From RFTU01 sp046094505 (GTDB lineage: Bacteria; Pseudomonadota; Gammaproteobacteria; Burkholderiales; Burkholderiaceae_C), in assembly GCA_046094505.1 (NCBI GenBank), contig JBJTHN010000010.1:1-64000 (forward strand): 64,000 nt of DNA. The letters are read 5' to 3'. Of this stretch, positions 51,294-61,210 are shown piece after piece. A program made the position numbers and the translations under genes. The notes beneath the pieces are model-generated. The model searched no databases, was not told where the DNA came from, and was given only the letters and a program-made list of their open reading frames with translations. The stretch's first letter is position 1. Every line of letters starts with the position of its first letter.

Positions 51294-51893
51294 ATGCAAG
51301 CCCATCCTTTGCTGTCTGCAGCCCCGCGTGCCCCCCGGGCCATCCAGCCAACGTTGAGCGCAGCGGCCTGCCTGGCGCTGGCCCTGCTGGGGGGCTGCGC
51401 TTCGCGCCCTGATGCGGTGGCCCTGCGCGCGCCGGGCATGTTGGAGCGCCTGACCCCCTACCGCGTGGACATCCAACAGGGCAACGTCGTCACCCGCGAG
51501 CAGCTGGCACTTATCAAGCCTGGCATGCCCCGCGAAGATGTGCGAGACGTCCTGGGCAGCCCCATGCTCACCGATGTCTTCCACGCCAACCGTTGGGATT
51601 TCGTCTTCGTCAGCCAACGCTCGGGCAGCACCGACAAGTCACCCACGCGTCTGGCCGTGGCGGTGCACTTCAAGAATGGTGTGGTGGAACGCGTGGTGGC
51701 CCCTGATCTGCCCACGGAGCACCAGTTCGTGGCGGGCATGGTGGACCGCCGAGCCCCAGCACCGAAGGTGCCCCCCTTGGAGTTGACCCAAGCCCAGCGC
51801 GACAAACTGCCCTTGCCCGTGCGGAGTGAGGCCGCTGCTTCGCCCCTGCCCCAGGGCCCTGCACGCAGCTACCCGCCCCTGGAGCCGCGCTGA
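51294..51893 (+). CDS. bamE: Outer-membrane protein assembly factor BamE (SmpA/OmlA)
   Basis: A 199-residue lipoprotein of the BAM complex. The lipobox LLGGC puts the lipidated cysteine at C35. The BamE domain follows: LTPYRVDIQQGNVVTREQLALIKPGMPREDV, then LGSPMLTDVFHANRWDFVFV. The C-terminal ~70 residues are a Pro-rich extension longer than in E. coli. ATG 51294 is chosen from the lipoprotein signal; the frame is open far upstream. Confidence 0.93.
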   Translation: MQAHPLLSAAPRAPRAIQPTLSAAACLALALLGGCASRPDAVALRAPGMLERLTPYRVDIQQGNVVTREQLALIKPGMPREDVRDVLGSPMLTDVFHANRWDFVFVSQRSGSTDKSPTRLAVAVHFKNGVVERVVAPDLPTEHQFVAGMVDRRAPAPKVPPLELTQAQRDKLPLPVRSEAAASPLPQGPARSYPPLEPR

Positions 51894-52723
51894 TGGCCGC
51901 TGCTCCCCAGGGCGATCGCCCCATTCGCGTGGCGGTGGCCGGTGCCAGTGGGCGCATGGGCCGCATGCTGATTGAAGCGGTGGCGCAGGCACCGGACTGT
52001 GTGCTCAGCGCTGCACTGGATGTTCCGGGCAGCCCCGCCCTGGGCAGCGACGCCACGGCGTGGCTGGGCCGTGCCAGCGGCATTCGGGTGGGTGCGGACT
52101 TGCTGGCCGCTGCCGCGGCCAGCGACGTGTTGATCGACTTCACCCGCCCGGAAGGCACCCTGGCCCACCTGCAGTTCTGCCGTGCATACGGCACCCGCAT
52201 GGTCATTGGCACCACCGGTTTTTCGGCCGAGCAAAAGGCCGAAGTGGCCGCCCATGCCCAGCACATTGGGGTGGTGATGGCACCGAACATGGCGGTGGGC
52301 GTGAATGTGGTCTTGCAGTTGCTGGACATGGCCACCCGAGCCCTGAGCGAAGGCTATGACATCGAAATCGTCGAGGCCCATCACCGTCACAAGGTGGATG
52401 CGCCCAGTGGCACCGCCTTGCGCATGGGCGAGGTGGTGGCCCAGGCCCTGGGGCGCAGCCTGCAAGACTGCGCGGTGCACGGGCGCGAGGGCGTGACCGG
52501 CGAGCGCGACCCCTCCACCATTGGCTTTGCAACCGTGCGCGGTGGGGACGTCGTGGGCGACCACACGGTGCTGTACCTGGGTACCGGAGAGCGCATCGAG
52601 ATCACCCACAAGAGCAGCAGCCGCGTGACTTATGCCCAGGGCAGCCTTCGGGCCGCACGCTTCCTCATGGGACGCGGCGCGGGGCTGTTCGACATGGCGC
52701 AGGTCCTGGGCTTTCGAGCCTAA
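51893..52723 (+). CDS. dapB: 4-hydroxy-tetrahydrodipicolinate reductase DapB
   Basis: A 276-residue lysine/diaminopimelate biosynthesis enzyme. Nucleotide binding GASGRMGR at 17-24; the catalytic His-rich motif EAHHRHKVDAPSGTA; and GTGERIEITHKSSSR. The start overlaps the bamE stop by one base (TGATG). The fur-bamE-dapB order is common in this group. Confidence 0.95.
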   Translation: MAAAPQGDRPIRVAVAGASGRMGRMLIEAVAQAPDCVLSAALDVPGSPALGSDATAWLGRASGIRVGADLLAAAAASDVLIDFTRPEGTLAHLQFCRAYGTRMVIGTTGFSAEQKAEVAAHAQHIGVVMAPNMAVGVNVVLQLLDMATRALSEGYDIEIVEAHHRHKVDAPSGTALRMGEVVAQALGRSLQDCAVHGREGVTGERDPSTIGFATVRGGDVVGDHTVLYLGTGERIEITHKSSSRVTYAQGSLRAARFLMGRGAGLFDMAQVLGFRA

Positions 52724-52738
52724 GGCCCGCGGCCGCCC

Positions 52739-53385
<647 letters not shown>

Positions 53386-53389
<4 letters not shown>

Positions 53390-53850
53390 GCTTCGGTCGC
53401 ATGCCCAGCCGTTGGCGTTCAGAGCCCATGGGCGAGATCAACATGACGCCCCTGATCGACGTCATGCTGGTGCTGGTGGTCATCTTCATGGTCACGGCGC
53501 CGCTGATGAGCAACAGCTTGAAGCTGGACCTGCCGCGCAGCGACGCGGCGGGCCCTTCCCAGGCACCCAAGCCGCTGTTGGTGGCTCTGGACGGGCAGGG
53601 GCGTACCTATGTGGGTGAGCAGCGTGTTGACCGCGAGCAGCTGGTGACCCTGGCCACACAGGCGGCTGAGCGTGACCCCAAAACCGAGGTGCAGTTGCGC
53701 GCCGACCGCAGCGCGCCCTACGGCCAGGTGGTCGAGCTCATCGGCGTGTTGCAGAAAGCGGGCCTGTCGCGCATGGCCTTTGTCACCGACTCGGCTGGGG
53801 GGCGGCCTCCTACAATTCCGCCCCATGAATCCCAAGTACCTGCCCAGTGA
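53386..53850 (+). CDS. ExbD/TolR family protein
   Basis: A 154-residue protein with one N-terminal helix (IDVMLVLVVIFMVTAPL) whose start carries the proton-binding Asp (PLIDVMLV), and a periplasmic domain ending RMAFVTDSAG. Its ATG overlaps the ExbB-like stop (ATGA). Its last 26 nt overlap the leuS start. Confidence 0.9.
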
Positions 53851-56521
53851 GGTGGAAGCCGCGGCCCAATCGCATTGGGCTGCGCACGACGCCTACCGCG
53901 TCACCGAAGACCCGAACAAGCCCAAGTTCTACGCCTGCTCCATGCTGCCCTATCCCTGTGGCAAGCTGCACATGGGGCATGTGCGCAACTACACCATCAA
54001 CGACATGCTGACCCGTCATCTGCGGATGAAGGGCTTCAATGTGCTGATGCCCATGGGTTGGGACGCCTTCGGACTGCCCGCTGAAAACGCGGCCATGAAG
54101 AACAGGGTGCCGCCGGCGAAGTGGGCCTACGACAACATCGCCCACATGAAGGGCCAGATGAAGGCCATGGGCCTGGCCATCGACTGGAGCCGCGAGGCGG
54201 CCACCTGCAGCCCCGAGTACTACCGGTGGAACCAGTGGCTGTTCCTGAAGATGCTCAAGGCCGGCATTGCCGAGCGGCGGACGCAGGTTGTGAACTGGGA
54301 CCCGGAGGACCAAACCGTGCTGGCCAATGAGCAGGTGGTCGATGGCCGTGGTTGGCGCTCGGGCGCTCTGGTGGAAAGGCGCGAGATTCCCGGCTACTAC
54401 CTGCGCATCACCCAGTACGCCGAAGAACTGCTGCAGCACGTCAAGGACGGTCTGCCAGGCTGGCCCGAGCGGGTCAAGGCCATGCAGGAGAACTGGATCG
54501 GCAAGAGCGCCGGCGTGCGCTTTGCCTTCACCCACGACATCCGCGGTCAAGATGGCGCCTTGGTGCAAGACGGCCGGCTGTATGTGTTCACCACACGGGC
54601 CGACACCCTGATGGGTGTGACCTTCTGTGCGGTGGCGCCTGAACACCCGCTGGCGGCTGTGGCCGCCGCGCGCGACCCCAACGTGGCCGCTTTTGTGGAG
54701 GCCTGCAAGCAAGGCGGCACCACCGAGGCCGAATTGGCCACCAAGGACAAGGAAGGCGTGCCCACCGGCTTGTCGGTGACGCACCCGGTGACGGGTGCAG
54801 CCGTGCCGGTGTGGGTGGGTAACTATGTGCTCATGGGCTACGGTGACGGCGCTGTGATGGGCGTGCCCGCCCACGATGAACGCGATTTCGCCTTTGCCTT
54901 GAGATACGGTCTGCGCATCGAGCCCGTGGTGGCGGTGCCCGGGCAGACCTTCGACGCCACCCGCTGGCAGGAGTGGTACGCCGACAAGCAAAGCGGACGC
55001 TGCGTGAACTCAGGCTTTTTGGATGGTCTGGGCCATGCTCAGGCCGTGGACCAGGTGGCCAGCTTCCTGGCAGGCAAGGGCCTGGGGGAGAAGCGCACCA
55101 CCTGGCGCCTGCGCGATTGGGGCATCAGCCGCCAGCGCTACTGGGGCACGCCCATCCCCATCATCCATTGCGACGACTGCGGCGCTGTGCCCGTGCCCGA
55201 AGCCGACCTGCCGGTGGTGTTGCCTGAAGACCTGATCCCCGATGGCAGTGGCAACCCCCTGAACCAGTGCGAGTCCTTCCTGAAGGTGGACTGTCCGAGT
55301 TGCGGCAAGCCCGCGCGGCGCGAAACCGACACGATGGACACCTTCGTCGACTCCTCGTGGTACTACATGCGCTACTGCGACCCGCAGGACGCTCAGCGCA
55401 TGGTGGGTTCGGGCACGGCCTATTGGATGCAGGCCCAGGGTGCGGCTGGTGGCAGCGCCGGCATGGACCAGTACATCGGCGGCATTGAGCACGCCATCCT
55501 GCACCTCTTGTACGCGCGCTTTTGGACCAAGGTCATGCGCGACGTGGGCCTGGTGCAGGTGGACGAGCCCTTCACCAAGCTGCTCACGCAGGGCATGGTG
55601 CTCAACCACATCTATTCGCGCCGCACGGACAAGGGCGGCATCGAATACTTCTGGCCCCACGAGGTCGAGAATGTGTTTGATGAGGGCGGCAAGATCGTGG
55701 GGGCCCGGCTGAAGCAGGCCAAAGGCGATTGGCCGGCGGGCACGCCCATCACCTACGAAGGTGTGGGCACCATGTCCAAGTCGAAAAACAACGGCGTGGA
55801 CCCCCAAGAGCTGATCGACCGATATGGGGCTGACACCGCACGCCTGTTCGTGATGTTCGCATCCCCGCCGGAGCAGACCCTGGAGTGGAACGATGCCGGC
55901 GTGGAGGGCTCGCACCGCTTCCTCAAGCGCGTATGGGCGCTGGCCGCCAAGCATGAGGGCCTCTTGCAGCGCGCCACGGCAGGCGACCTCAGCGGTGCGG
56001 CCTTGGGTGCGAAGGCCAAGGCCTTGCGCCGTGAGGTGCATCTGGTGCTCAAACAGGTGAGCTATGACTACGAGCGTATGCAATACAACACCGTGGTGTC
56101 GGGCTGCATGAAGCTGCTCAACACCTTGGAGGCCTTCGAGCCTTCGGCCGGTGAGGGCGCCGATGGCGACGCAGCGGCCCTGTGCGAAGGCGTGTCGGTG
56201 CTGCTTCGTGCGCTGTACCCGGCTTGTCCGCATCTGACCCATGGACTGTGGGTGGGCCTGGGCTATGCCGCGCGCCAAGGCGACCTGCTGGACGCCGCCT
56301 GGCCGGCCGTGGATGAAACGGCGCTGGTGCAAGACGAGATGGAGCTGGTGCTGCAGATTGCCGGGAAAATGCGCGGCAGCCTGCGGGTGCCGGCCCAGGC
56401 GGATCAGGCCGCCATCGAAGCGGTGGCCTTGGCCAGCCCCGAGTTCGCACGCTTTTCCGAAGGCCGCCCCGCGCGCAAGGTGGTGATCGTGCCCGGGCGC
56501 TTGGTCAACGTGGTGGTTTGA
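53825..56521 (+). CDS. leuS: Leucyl-tRNA synthetase
   Basis: An 898-residue class I synthetase. The HIGH box is HMGH at 49-52 (GKLHMGHVRNYT), the KMSKS-like MSKSKN begins at 650, and the editing domain is at about 225-420 (TTRADTLMG). A zinc-binding CDDCG and CPSCG occur between. The start overlaps exbD by 26 nt, suggesting coupling. No T-box or leader-peptide attenuator is possible in this arrangement. Confidence 0.96.
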   Translation: MNPKYLPSEVEAAAQSHWAAHDAYRVTEDPNKPKFYACSMLPYPCGKLHMGHVRNYTINDMLTRHLRMKGFNVLMPMGWDAFGLPAENAAMKNRVPPAKWAYDNIAHMKGQMKAMGLAIDWSREAATCSPEYYRWNQWLFLKMLKAGIAERRTQVVNWDPEDQTVLANEQVVDGRGWRSGALVERREIPGYYLRITQYAEELLQHVKDGLPGWPERVKAMQENWIGKSAGVRFAFTHDIRGQDGALVQDGRLYVFTTRADTLMGVTFCAVAPEHPLAAVAAARDPNVAAFVEACKQGGTTEAELATKDKEGVPTGLSVTHPVTGAAVPVWVGNYVLMGYGDGAVMGVPAHDERDFAFALRYGLRIEPVVAVPGQTFDATRWQEWYADKQSGRCVNSGFLDGLGHAQAVDQVASFLAGKGLGEKRTTWRLRDWGISRQRYWGTPIPIIHCDDCGAVPVPEADLPVVLPEDLIPDGSGNPLNQCESFLKVDCPSCGKPARRETDTMDTFVDSSWYYMRYCDPQDAQRMVGSGTAYWMQAQGAAGGSAGMDQYIGGIEHAILHLLYARFWTKVMRDVGLVQVDEPFTKLLTQGMVLNHIYSRRTDKGGIEYFWPHEVENVFDEGGKIVGARLKQAKGDWPAGTPITYEGVGTMSKSKNNGVDPQELIDRYGADTARLFVMFASPPEQTLEWNDAGVEGSHRFLKRVWALAAKHEGLLQRATAGDLSGAALGAKAKALRREVHLVLKQVSYDYERMQYNTVVSGCMKLLNTLEAFEPSAGEGADGDAAALCEGVSVLLRALYPACPHLTHGLWVGLGYAARQGDLLDAAWPAVDETALVQDEMELVLQIAGKMRGSLRVPAQADQAAIEAVALASPEFARFSEGRPARKVVIVPGRLVNVVV

Positions 56522-57096
56522 TGAAGCGTGCTGCGCCCGCGCCAAGCACGGCCTGTGGGCCGCAGCGCCGGGCTGCCTGGATGCACCTGGCGGGCCTCAC
56601 CGGCCTGGTGGGCGCGGCCGTGCTGCTGGGGGGCTGCGGCTTCAAGCTGCGCGGCACTGCCTCCATGGGTTTTTCCCGCCTGCAGTTGGTGGGTGTGCCG
56701 ACCACCACGCCGCTGGGCCGCGAGCTGCGCCAGCAGTTGGGCGGGCGGGTGCAGCTGGTGGACCCCCCCGCACCGGTGCAGGTGGTGTTGCGCCTTGAAG
56801 GTGCACAGCGTGAAAAGATCGTCACCGGCCTGACCACAGCGGGCTTGGTGCGCGAGCTGGTGCTGCGGTTGCGCTTGCGGTTTTCCTTGTCCACGGCGCG
56901 GGGTCGTGTGCTGATCGAGCCCACCGATCTCGTTCTGCAGCGCGACCTGTCCACCAACGAGAGTGCGGCCTTGGCCAAGGCGCGTGAGGAAGAGGAAATC
57001 TTTCGCGTGCTGGAGCGCGACATGGTGCTGCAGATCATTCGCCGCCTGGAGGCGGTGGTGTTGCCGCCTGAATCTGGCGCCGCCGGCGCGCGCTAG
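56521..57096 (+). CDS. lptE: LPS-assembly lipoprotein LptE
   Basis: A 191-residue outer-membrane lipoprotein that plugs LptD. The lipobox LLGGC is followed by GFKLRGTASMGFSRLQL, diagnostic of LptE. The N-terminal region before the signal is longer than usual. ATG 56521 overlaps the leuS stop (TGATG). leuS-lptE-holA is a widely conserved proteobacterial order. Confidence 0.93.
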   Translation: MKRAAPAPSTACGPQRRAAWMHLAGLTGLVGAAVLLGGCGFKLRGTASMGFSRLQLVGVPTTTPLGRELRQQLGGRVQLVDPPAPVQVVLRLEGAQREKIVTGLTTAGLVRELVLRLRLRFSLSTARGRVLIEPTDLVLQRDLSTNESAALAKAREEEEIFRVLERDMVLQIIRRLEAVVLPPESGAAGAR

Positions 57097-57101
57097 CCAA
57101 C

Positions 57102-58172
57102 ATGCAGTTGCGCGGCGATCAACTCGGTGCTCACCTGGACAAGGTGGGCAGTGGCCTGCGCCCCGTGTATGTGATCCACGGCGACGACCCGCTGCTCACG
57201 CAGGAGGCCGGTGATGCGCTGCGCCAGGCCGCGCGCGCGGCCGGCTACACCGACCGGCAGGTGCACACCGTCGGTGGGGCCCACTTTGATTGGAGTGCGG
57301 TGCTGGCCAGCGCCCGTGCCATGAGCCTGTTCGCCCACCGCCAACTGATTGAGATTCGGATTCCATCGGGCAAGCCGGGCAAGGACGGGTCACAGGCCTT
57401 GCAGCAGTACTGTGAGGCGCTGAGCGAGGACGTATGCACCTTGGTGTTTCTGCCGCGCTTGGGGCGTGAGCAACTGGCCAGCGCCTGGTTCACCGCCTTG
57501 GACGCCGCCGGTGTGAGCCTGCGCATCGACCCGGTGGAGCGCAAGGACCTGCCGGCCTGGATGGCCCGGCGCCTGGCCTTGCAGGGGCTGGATGTGGGGC
57601 AGGGTGAGCAGGCCCAACGCATCCTGTCGTTTTTGGCCGATCGCGTGGAGGGCAACCTGTTGGCGGCCCACCAGGAGATCCAGAAACTGGCCCTGCTGCA
57701 CCCGCCGGGCACGCTGAGCTGGCAGCAGGTCGAAGACGCTGTGCTCAATGTGGCCCGCTACGATGTGTTCAAGCTCTCAGAGGCGGTGCTGGCCTGCCAG
57801 TCCGCGCGTGCGCAGCGCATGCTGCAGGGGCTGCGTGCTTCAGGGGAGGCGCCGGTGCTGGTGCACTGGACGCTGGCCGAAGACCTGCGCGCACTGTGGC
57901 GGGTCAAAGACGCACTTGCGCAGGGCAAGCCCCTGCCCATGGCGCTGCGCGAGCAGCGGGTGTGGGGCTTGAAGGAGCGCCTGTTTGAGCGGGTGGCCCC
58001 GCGGGTCACGCCAGACGAGCTGGCCGCCCTGGTGCACGCCGCCAGTGTGGTTGACGGTGTGGTCAAGGGCCTGCGTGACCCCGCCTGGCCTCATGACCCC
58101 TGGCAGGCCCTGGAGCGCCTGATGGCTCAGGCGCTGGCCTGCTTCAAGCCGGCCTACGCGAACGCGCGATGA
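57102..58172 (+). CDS. holA: DNA polymerase III subunit delta
   Basis: A 356-residue clamp-loader subunit. N-terminal GDQLGAHLDKVGSGLRPVYVIHGDDPLLTQE and central ALQQYCEALSEDVCTLVFLPRL; the C-terminal helical domain includes VHWTLAEDLRALWRVKDAL. It starts 5 nt after lptE. Its last 29 nt overlap the convergent dsbA gene. Confidence 0.95.
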   Translation: MQLRGDQLGAHLDKVGSGLRPVYVIHGDDPLLTQEAGDALRQAARAAGYTDRQVHTVGGAHFDWSAVLASARAMSLFAHRQLIEIRIPSGKPGKDGSQALQQYCEALSEDVCTLVFLPRLGREQLASAWFTALDAAGVSLRIDPVERKDLPAWMARRLALQGLDVGQGEQAQRILSFLADRVEGNLLAAHQEIQKLALLHPPGTLSWQQVEDAVLNVARYDVFKLSEAVLACQSARAQRMLQGLRASGEAPVLVHWTLAEDLRALWRVKDALAQGKPLPMALREQRVWGLKERLFERVAPRVTPDELAALVHAASVVDGVVKGLRDPAWPHDPWQALERLMAQALACFKPAYANAR

Positions 58173-58815
58173 GGGCGTCGGCCACCTGAAGGGCACGCTC
58201 GTTGCTGCCGGCCATGGAGCCGGCGGTGAGGAAGCGGCCCGCAACCCCCAGTGCGGGCACGCCTTCCAGCGCATACGCTTGGGCCAGTTGCTGGCTCTGT
58301 TTGACCTTGGAGGCCACGCCGAAGGCGTTGAAGGCCTCGCCGAACTTCTGCTTGTCCACGCCCTGTTCGGCCACAAAGGCTGCGATGTCGTCGAATTTGT
58401 CGAGACGTCGGCGTTGCACATGCAGGGCCGCAAAGATGCGCTTGTGCACCGTGTTCAACTGGCCCAAGGCCTCCAGGGCGAAGAACATCCGTGCATGGGC
58501 TTCGTGAAGTGCGCCGAACACCACCGGCATGCGGCGAAACGTCACATCGGCGGCCAGCTTGGCCGACCAGACTTCCAGGGCGGGCTCCAGCGCGTGGCAG
58601 TGTGGGCAGCCGTACCAGAAGAACTCCACCACATCGATCTTGCCGTGGCCCGGCACCGGTGCTGGGCTGGCCAGCCGGCGGAAGTCGCGGCCTTCGACGA
58701 AATCGCTGCCTTGGGCATGGGCCAGGGGAGCCAGGCCGCTCCAAGCGGCGGCCTGGGCGGCCAGCAGGGCGCAGCCGCCCAGGGCGGGTTGTTGCAGGAA
58801 CTTGCGTCGCTTCAT
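58144..58815 (-). CDS. dsbA: Thiol:disulfide interchange protein DsbA
   Basis: A 223-residue periplasmic oxidase that forms disulfides. The active site is CPHC at 70-73 (FFWYGCPHCHALEP). The cis-Pro region is LEGVPALGVAGRF. The N-terminus MKRRKFLQQPALGGCALLAA has a Tat-like RRKFL motif and an LGGC lipobox-like sequence, unusual for DsbA, so the export route is uncertain. ATG 58815 is used; the frame continues 8 codons upstream. Its 3' end overlaps holA by 29 nt. Confidence 0.92.
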   Translation of the reverse strand: MKRRKFLQQPALGGCALLAAQAAAWSGLAPLAHAQGSDFVEGRDFRRLASPAPVPGHGKIDVVEFFWYGCPHCHALEPALEVWSAKLAADVTFRRMPVVFGALHEAHARMFFALEALGQLNTVHKRIFAALHVQRRRLDKFDDIAAFVAEQGVDKQKFGEAFNAFGVASKVKQSQQLAQAYALEGVPALGVAGRFLTAGSMAGSNERALQVADALIARSRRPA

Positions 58816-58835
58816 GATGACTCCCAATGCGTTGG

Positions 58836-59462
58836 TCAAGGTGTGGCGCTGCGCTCCACGCGCACCAGGCTGACCTCAATGCCCGCGGCTTGCAGCCGGT
58901 CCATGGGCCCTTGCGTTTCATCGCGGGTTTCGTAGGGGCCCACGCGCACCCGGAACACGGGGCGTCCACCCTGTTCGCGTTCGGAGATGCGGGCGGCAAA
59001 GCCCAGCATCGCCAGACGGGCGCGTTGTTGCTCCGCGTCTTCGGCCTTGCTGAAGGCGCCGGCCTGGATGAACAGGCCCGTGACCTCGGGCCGCGGGTCG
59101 GGTGCGGCAGGCGAGCGGGCGGGGGTTGCGCCCGCGGCGGCCGGGGCCGCCGCGTTTGGTGCGGCACTGCCGGCTGCGGCGGTGCCCGTGGCGGTGGGTG
59201 CTGCCGCGCCGTCGCCCTCAGCCGCTGGTGCCGAGGCCGCCGGCGCAGGTACGCCGGCCTTGCCTGCCAGCGGCGCATTGGGGTTCCAGTTTTTGTTGCG
59301 TTCGGCTTCGGCGCTGTCTTGGTCGGCCGTGCGTTGGGGCAGCTTGTCCACGAAGGGTACGGGCACCTTGCTCACATACAGCGCCACGGCCAGGGCCACG
59401 CCCAAGCCCAACACCAGGCCCACGATCAGGCCGATGAGGGTTCCCCCGCGTTGTGACTTCAT
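58836..59462 (-). CDS. SPOR domain protein (FtsN-like)
   Basis: A 208-residue bitopic membrane protein. A cytoplasmic Arg-rich start (MKSQRGGT), one helix (about 8-30, LIGLIVGLVLGLGVALAVALYV), a long Ala/Pro-rich linker with AASAPAAEGDG-type repeats, and a C-terminal SPOR domain (about 135-208, GLFIQAGAFSKAEDAEQQRAR). SPOR domains bind denuded glycan at the septum. It starts inside the last 4 nt of argS and lies 20 nt upstream of dsbA. Confidence 0.9.
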   Translation of the reverse strand: MKSQRGGTLIGLIVGLVLGLGVALAVALYVSKVPVPFVDKLPQRTADQDSAEAERNKNWNPNAPLAGKAGVPAPAASAPAAEGDGAAAPTATGTAAAGSAAPNAAAPAAAGATPARSPAAPDPRPEVTGLFIQAGAFSKAEDAEQQRARLAMLGFAARISEREQGGRPVFRVRVGPYETRDETQGPMDRLQAAGIEVSLVRVERSATP

Positions 59463-61201
59463 GCGATCACCTCTTCGCTGATGACCCGCTCCAGGCGTTG
59501 AGGGGCCGACACACCCACCACTGCCAGGGCATTGGCCAGCACCTGCCGTGTGGCCTGCAGCAGGGACAGGCGCGCACGGGTGAGCTCGGCGTCTGGCGCC
59601 AGGAATCGCTCGGCGGCGTAGTAACTGTGGAAGGCGCCTGCCAGGTCGCGCGCGTAAAAGGCCACGTCGTGCGGGGCCAGGTCTTGCGCGGCACCGGTGA
59701 GCATGTCGGGGTACTGCGCCAGCTTGAGCATGAGGGCGGCCTCGGTGGGCGCGGTGAGCAGGGACCGTTGGGCACCGGCCAAGGCCGTCACATCGCCGCC
59801 ACCTTGTGCGTACTGCTCCAGCACCGAGCAGATGCGCGCATGCGCGTACTGCACATAGAACACGGGGTTCTCGTCGTTTTGCTGCAGGGCCAGGTCGACG
59901 TCGAAGGTGAATTCGGTGTCGGCCTTTCGGCTGATGAGGAAAAAGCGCACCGCGTCACGGCTGGTCCAGTCGATGAGGTCGCGCAGCGTGACGTAGCTGC
60001 CCGCCCGCTTGGAGATCTTCACCTCCTGGCCGCCCTTCATCACCGTCACCATCTTGTGCAGCACATAGTCGGGCCAGCCCGTGGGGACGCCCACGCCTGC
60101 AGCCTGAAGGCCTGCGCGAACACGGGCGATGGTGCCGTGGTGGTCACTGCCCTGCACATTGATGACCTGCCCAAAGCCGCGTTCCCATTTGTGGATGTGG
60201 TAAGCCACATCGGGCACAAAATAGGTGTAGCCGCCTTGCATCTCGCGGCCTTCGGCGTCGACGGTGGCCGACTTGCGCATCACGCGGTCTTTGTCGTCGC
60301 CGTAGTCGGTCGAGCGCAGCCACAGCGCGCCCCCGTCTTCGTACGTCTTGCCCGCCGCCATCAGGCGCTGCACGGCCTGTTCCACACGGCCGCTGCTGTA
60401 GAGGCTGGATTCCAGGTAGTAGTGATCAAAGCGCACGCCGAAGGCCTGCAGGTCGAGGTCTTGCTCGTGGCGCAAATAGGCCACGGCGAACTGGCGGATC
60501 GACTCGAGGTCGTTCACGTCGCCGCTGGCGGTGTAGGCACGGTCGTCGGCCGTGACCGTGGCGCCGGCCAGGAAGTCGCGCGCGATGTCGGCGATGTAGT
60601 CGCCGTTGTAGGCCGCTTCGGGCCACTGCACGTCCCCGGGCTTAAGGCCTCGCGCGCGGGCCTGCACCGAGGTGGCCAGAGTGGCGATCTGAACGCCGGC
60701 GTCGTTGTAGTAGAACTCGCGCTGCACCTGCGCGCCCTGCGACTCCAACAGGTTGCACAACGCGTCGCCCAGCGCGGCTTGGCGGCCATGGCCTACATGC
60801 AGCGGACCGGTGGGGTTGGCCGAGACGAACTCCACCATCACGCGCTGGCCCTTGTCGGCGCGGCGGCCAAAGCACGCGCCTTGCTGCAGCACCTCGGTCA
60901 CCACGGTTTGGCGCGCCGCGGGCGTCAGGCGCAGGTTGATGAACCCGGGGCCTGCAATCTCGAGGTCTTGCACCCAGGTTTGAACCGCGGCTTGTGCCTT
61001 GAGCGCCTCCACCAGGGCCTGTGCCAGGGCGCGCGGGTTCTGCTTGAGTGGTCGGGCCAGGGCCATGGCGGCGGTGACGGCCAGGTCGCCGTGTGCCGCT
61101 TGGCGCGGCGATTCAAAGGCCACGGCCAAGCCGTGGCCGGGGGCAATCGAGCCCACGGCCGCTTTCAGCGCGGCTTGCAGGGCTTGCTTCACTTGGATCA
61201 T
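59459..61201 (-). CDS. argS: Arginyl-tRNA synthetase
   Basis: A 580-residue class I synthetase. The N-terminal Arg-RS domain (about 1-110) is followed by VEFVSANPTGPLHVGHGRQ with the HIGH box HVGH at 135-138, and KISKRAGSYVTLRDLI in place of a KMSKS motif, as in other ArgRS. The C-terminal anticodon domain ends VISEEVIA. SPOR and dsbA genes follow; the SPOR gene overlaps its stop by 4 nt. Confidence 0.96.
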   Translation of the reverse strand: MIQVKQALQAALKAAVGSIAPGHGLAVAFESPRQAAHGDLAVTAAMALARPLKQNPRALAQALVEALKAQAAVQTWVQDLEIAGPGFINLRLTPAARQTVVTEVLQQGACFGRRADKGQRVMVEFVSANPTGPLHVGHGRQAALGDALCNLLESQGAQVQREFYYNDAGVQIATLATSVQARARGLKPGDVQWPEAAYNGDYIADIARDFLAGATVTADDRAYTASGDVNDLESIRQFAVAYLRHEQDLDLQAFGVRFDHYYLESSLYSSGRVEQAVQRLMAAGKTYEDGGALWLRSTDYGDDKDRVMRKSATVDAEGREMQGGYTYFVPDVAYHIHKWERGFGQVINVQGSDHHGTIARVRAGLQAAGVGVPTGWPDYVLHKMVTVMKGGQEVKISKRAGSYVTLRDLIDWTSRDAVRFFLISRKADTEFTFDVDLALQQNDENPVFYVQYAHARICSVLEQYAQGGGDVTALAGAQRSLLTAPTEAALMLKLAQYPDMLTGAAQDLAPHDVAFYARDLAGAFHSYYAAERFLAPDAELTRARLSLLQATRQVLANALAVVGVSAPQRLERVISEEVIA

Positions 61202-61210
61202 GGGCCAATT

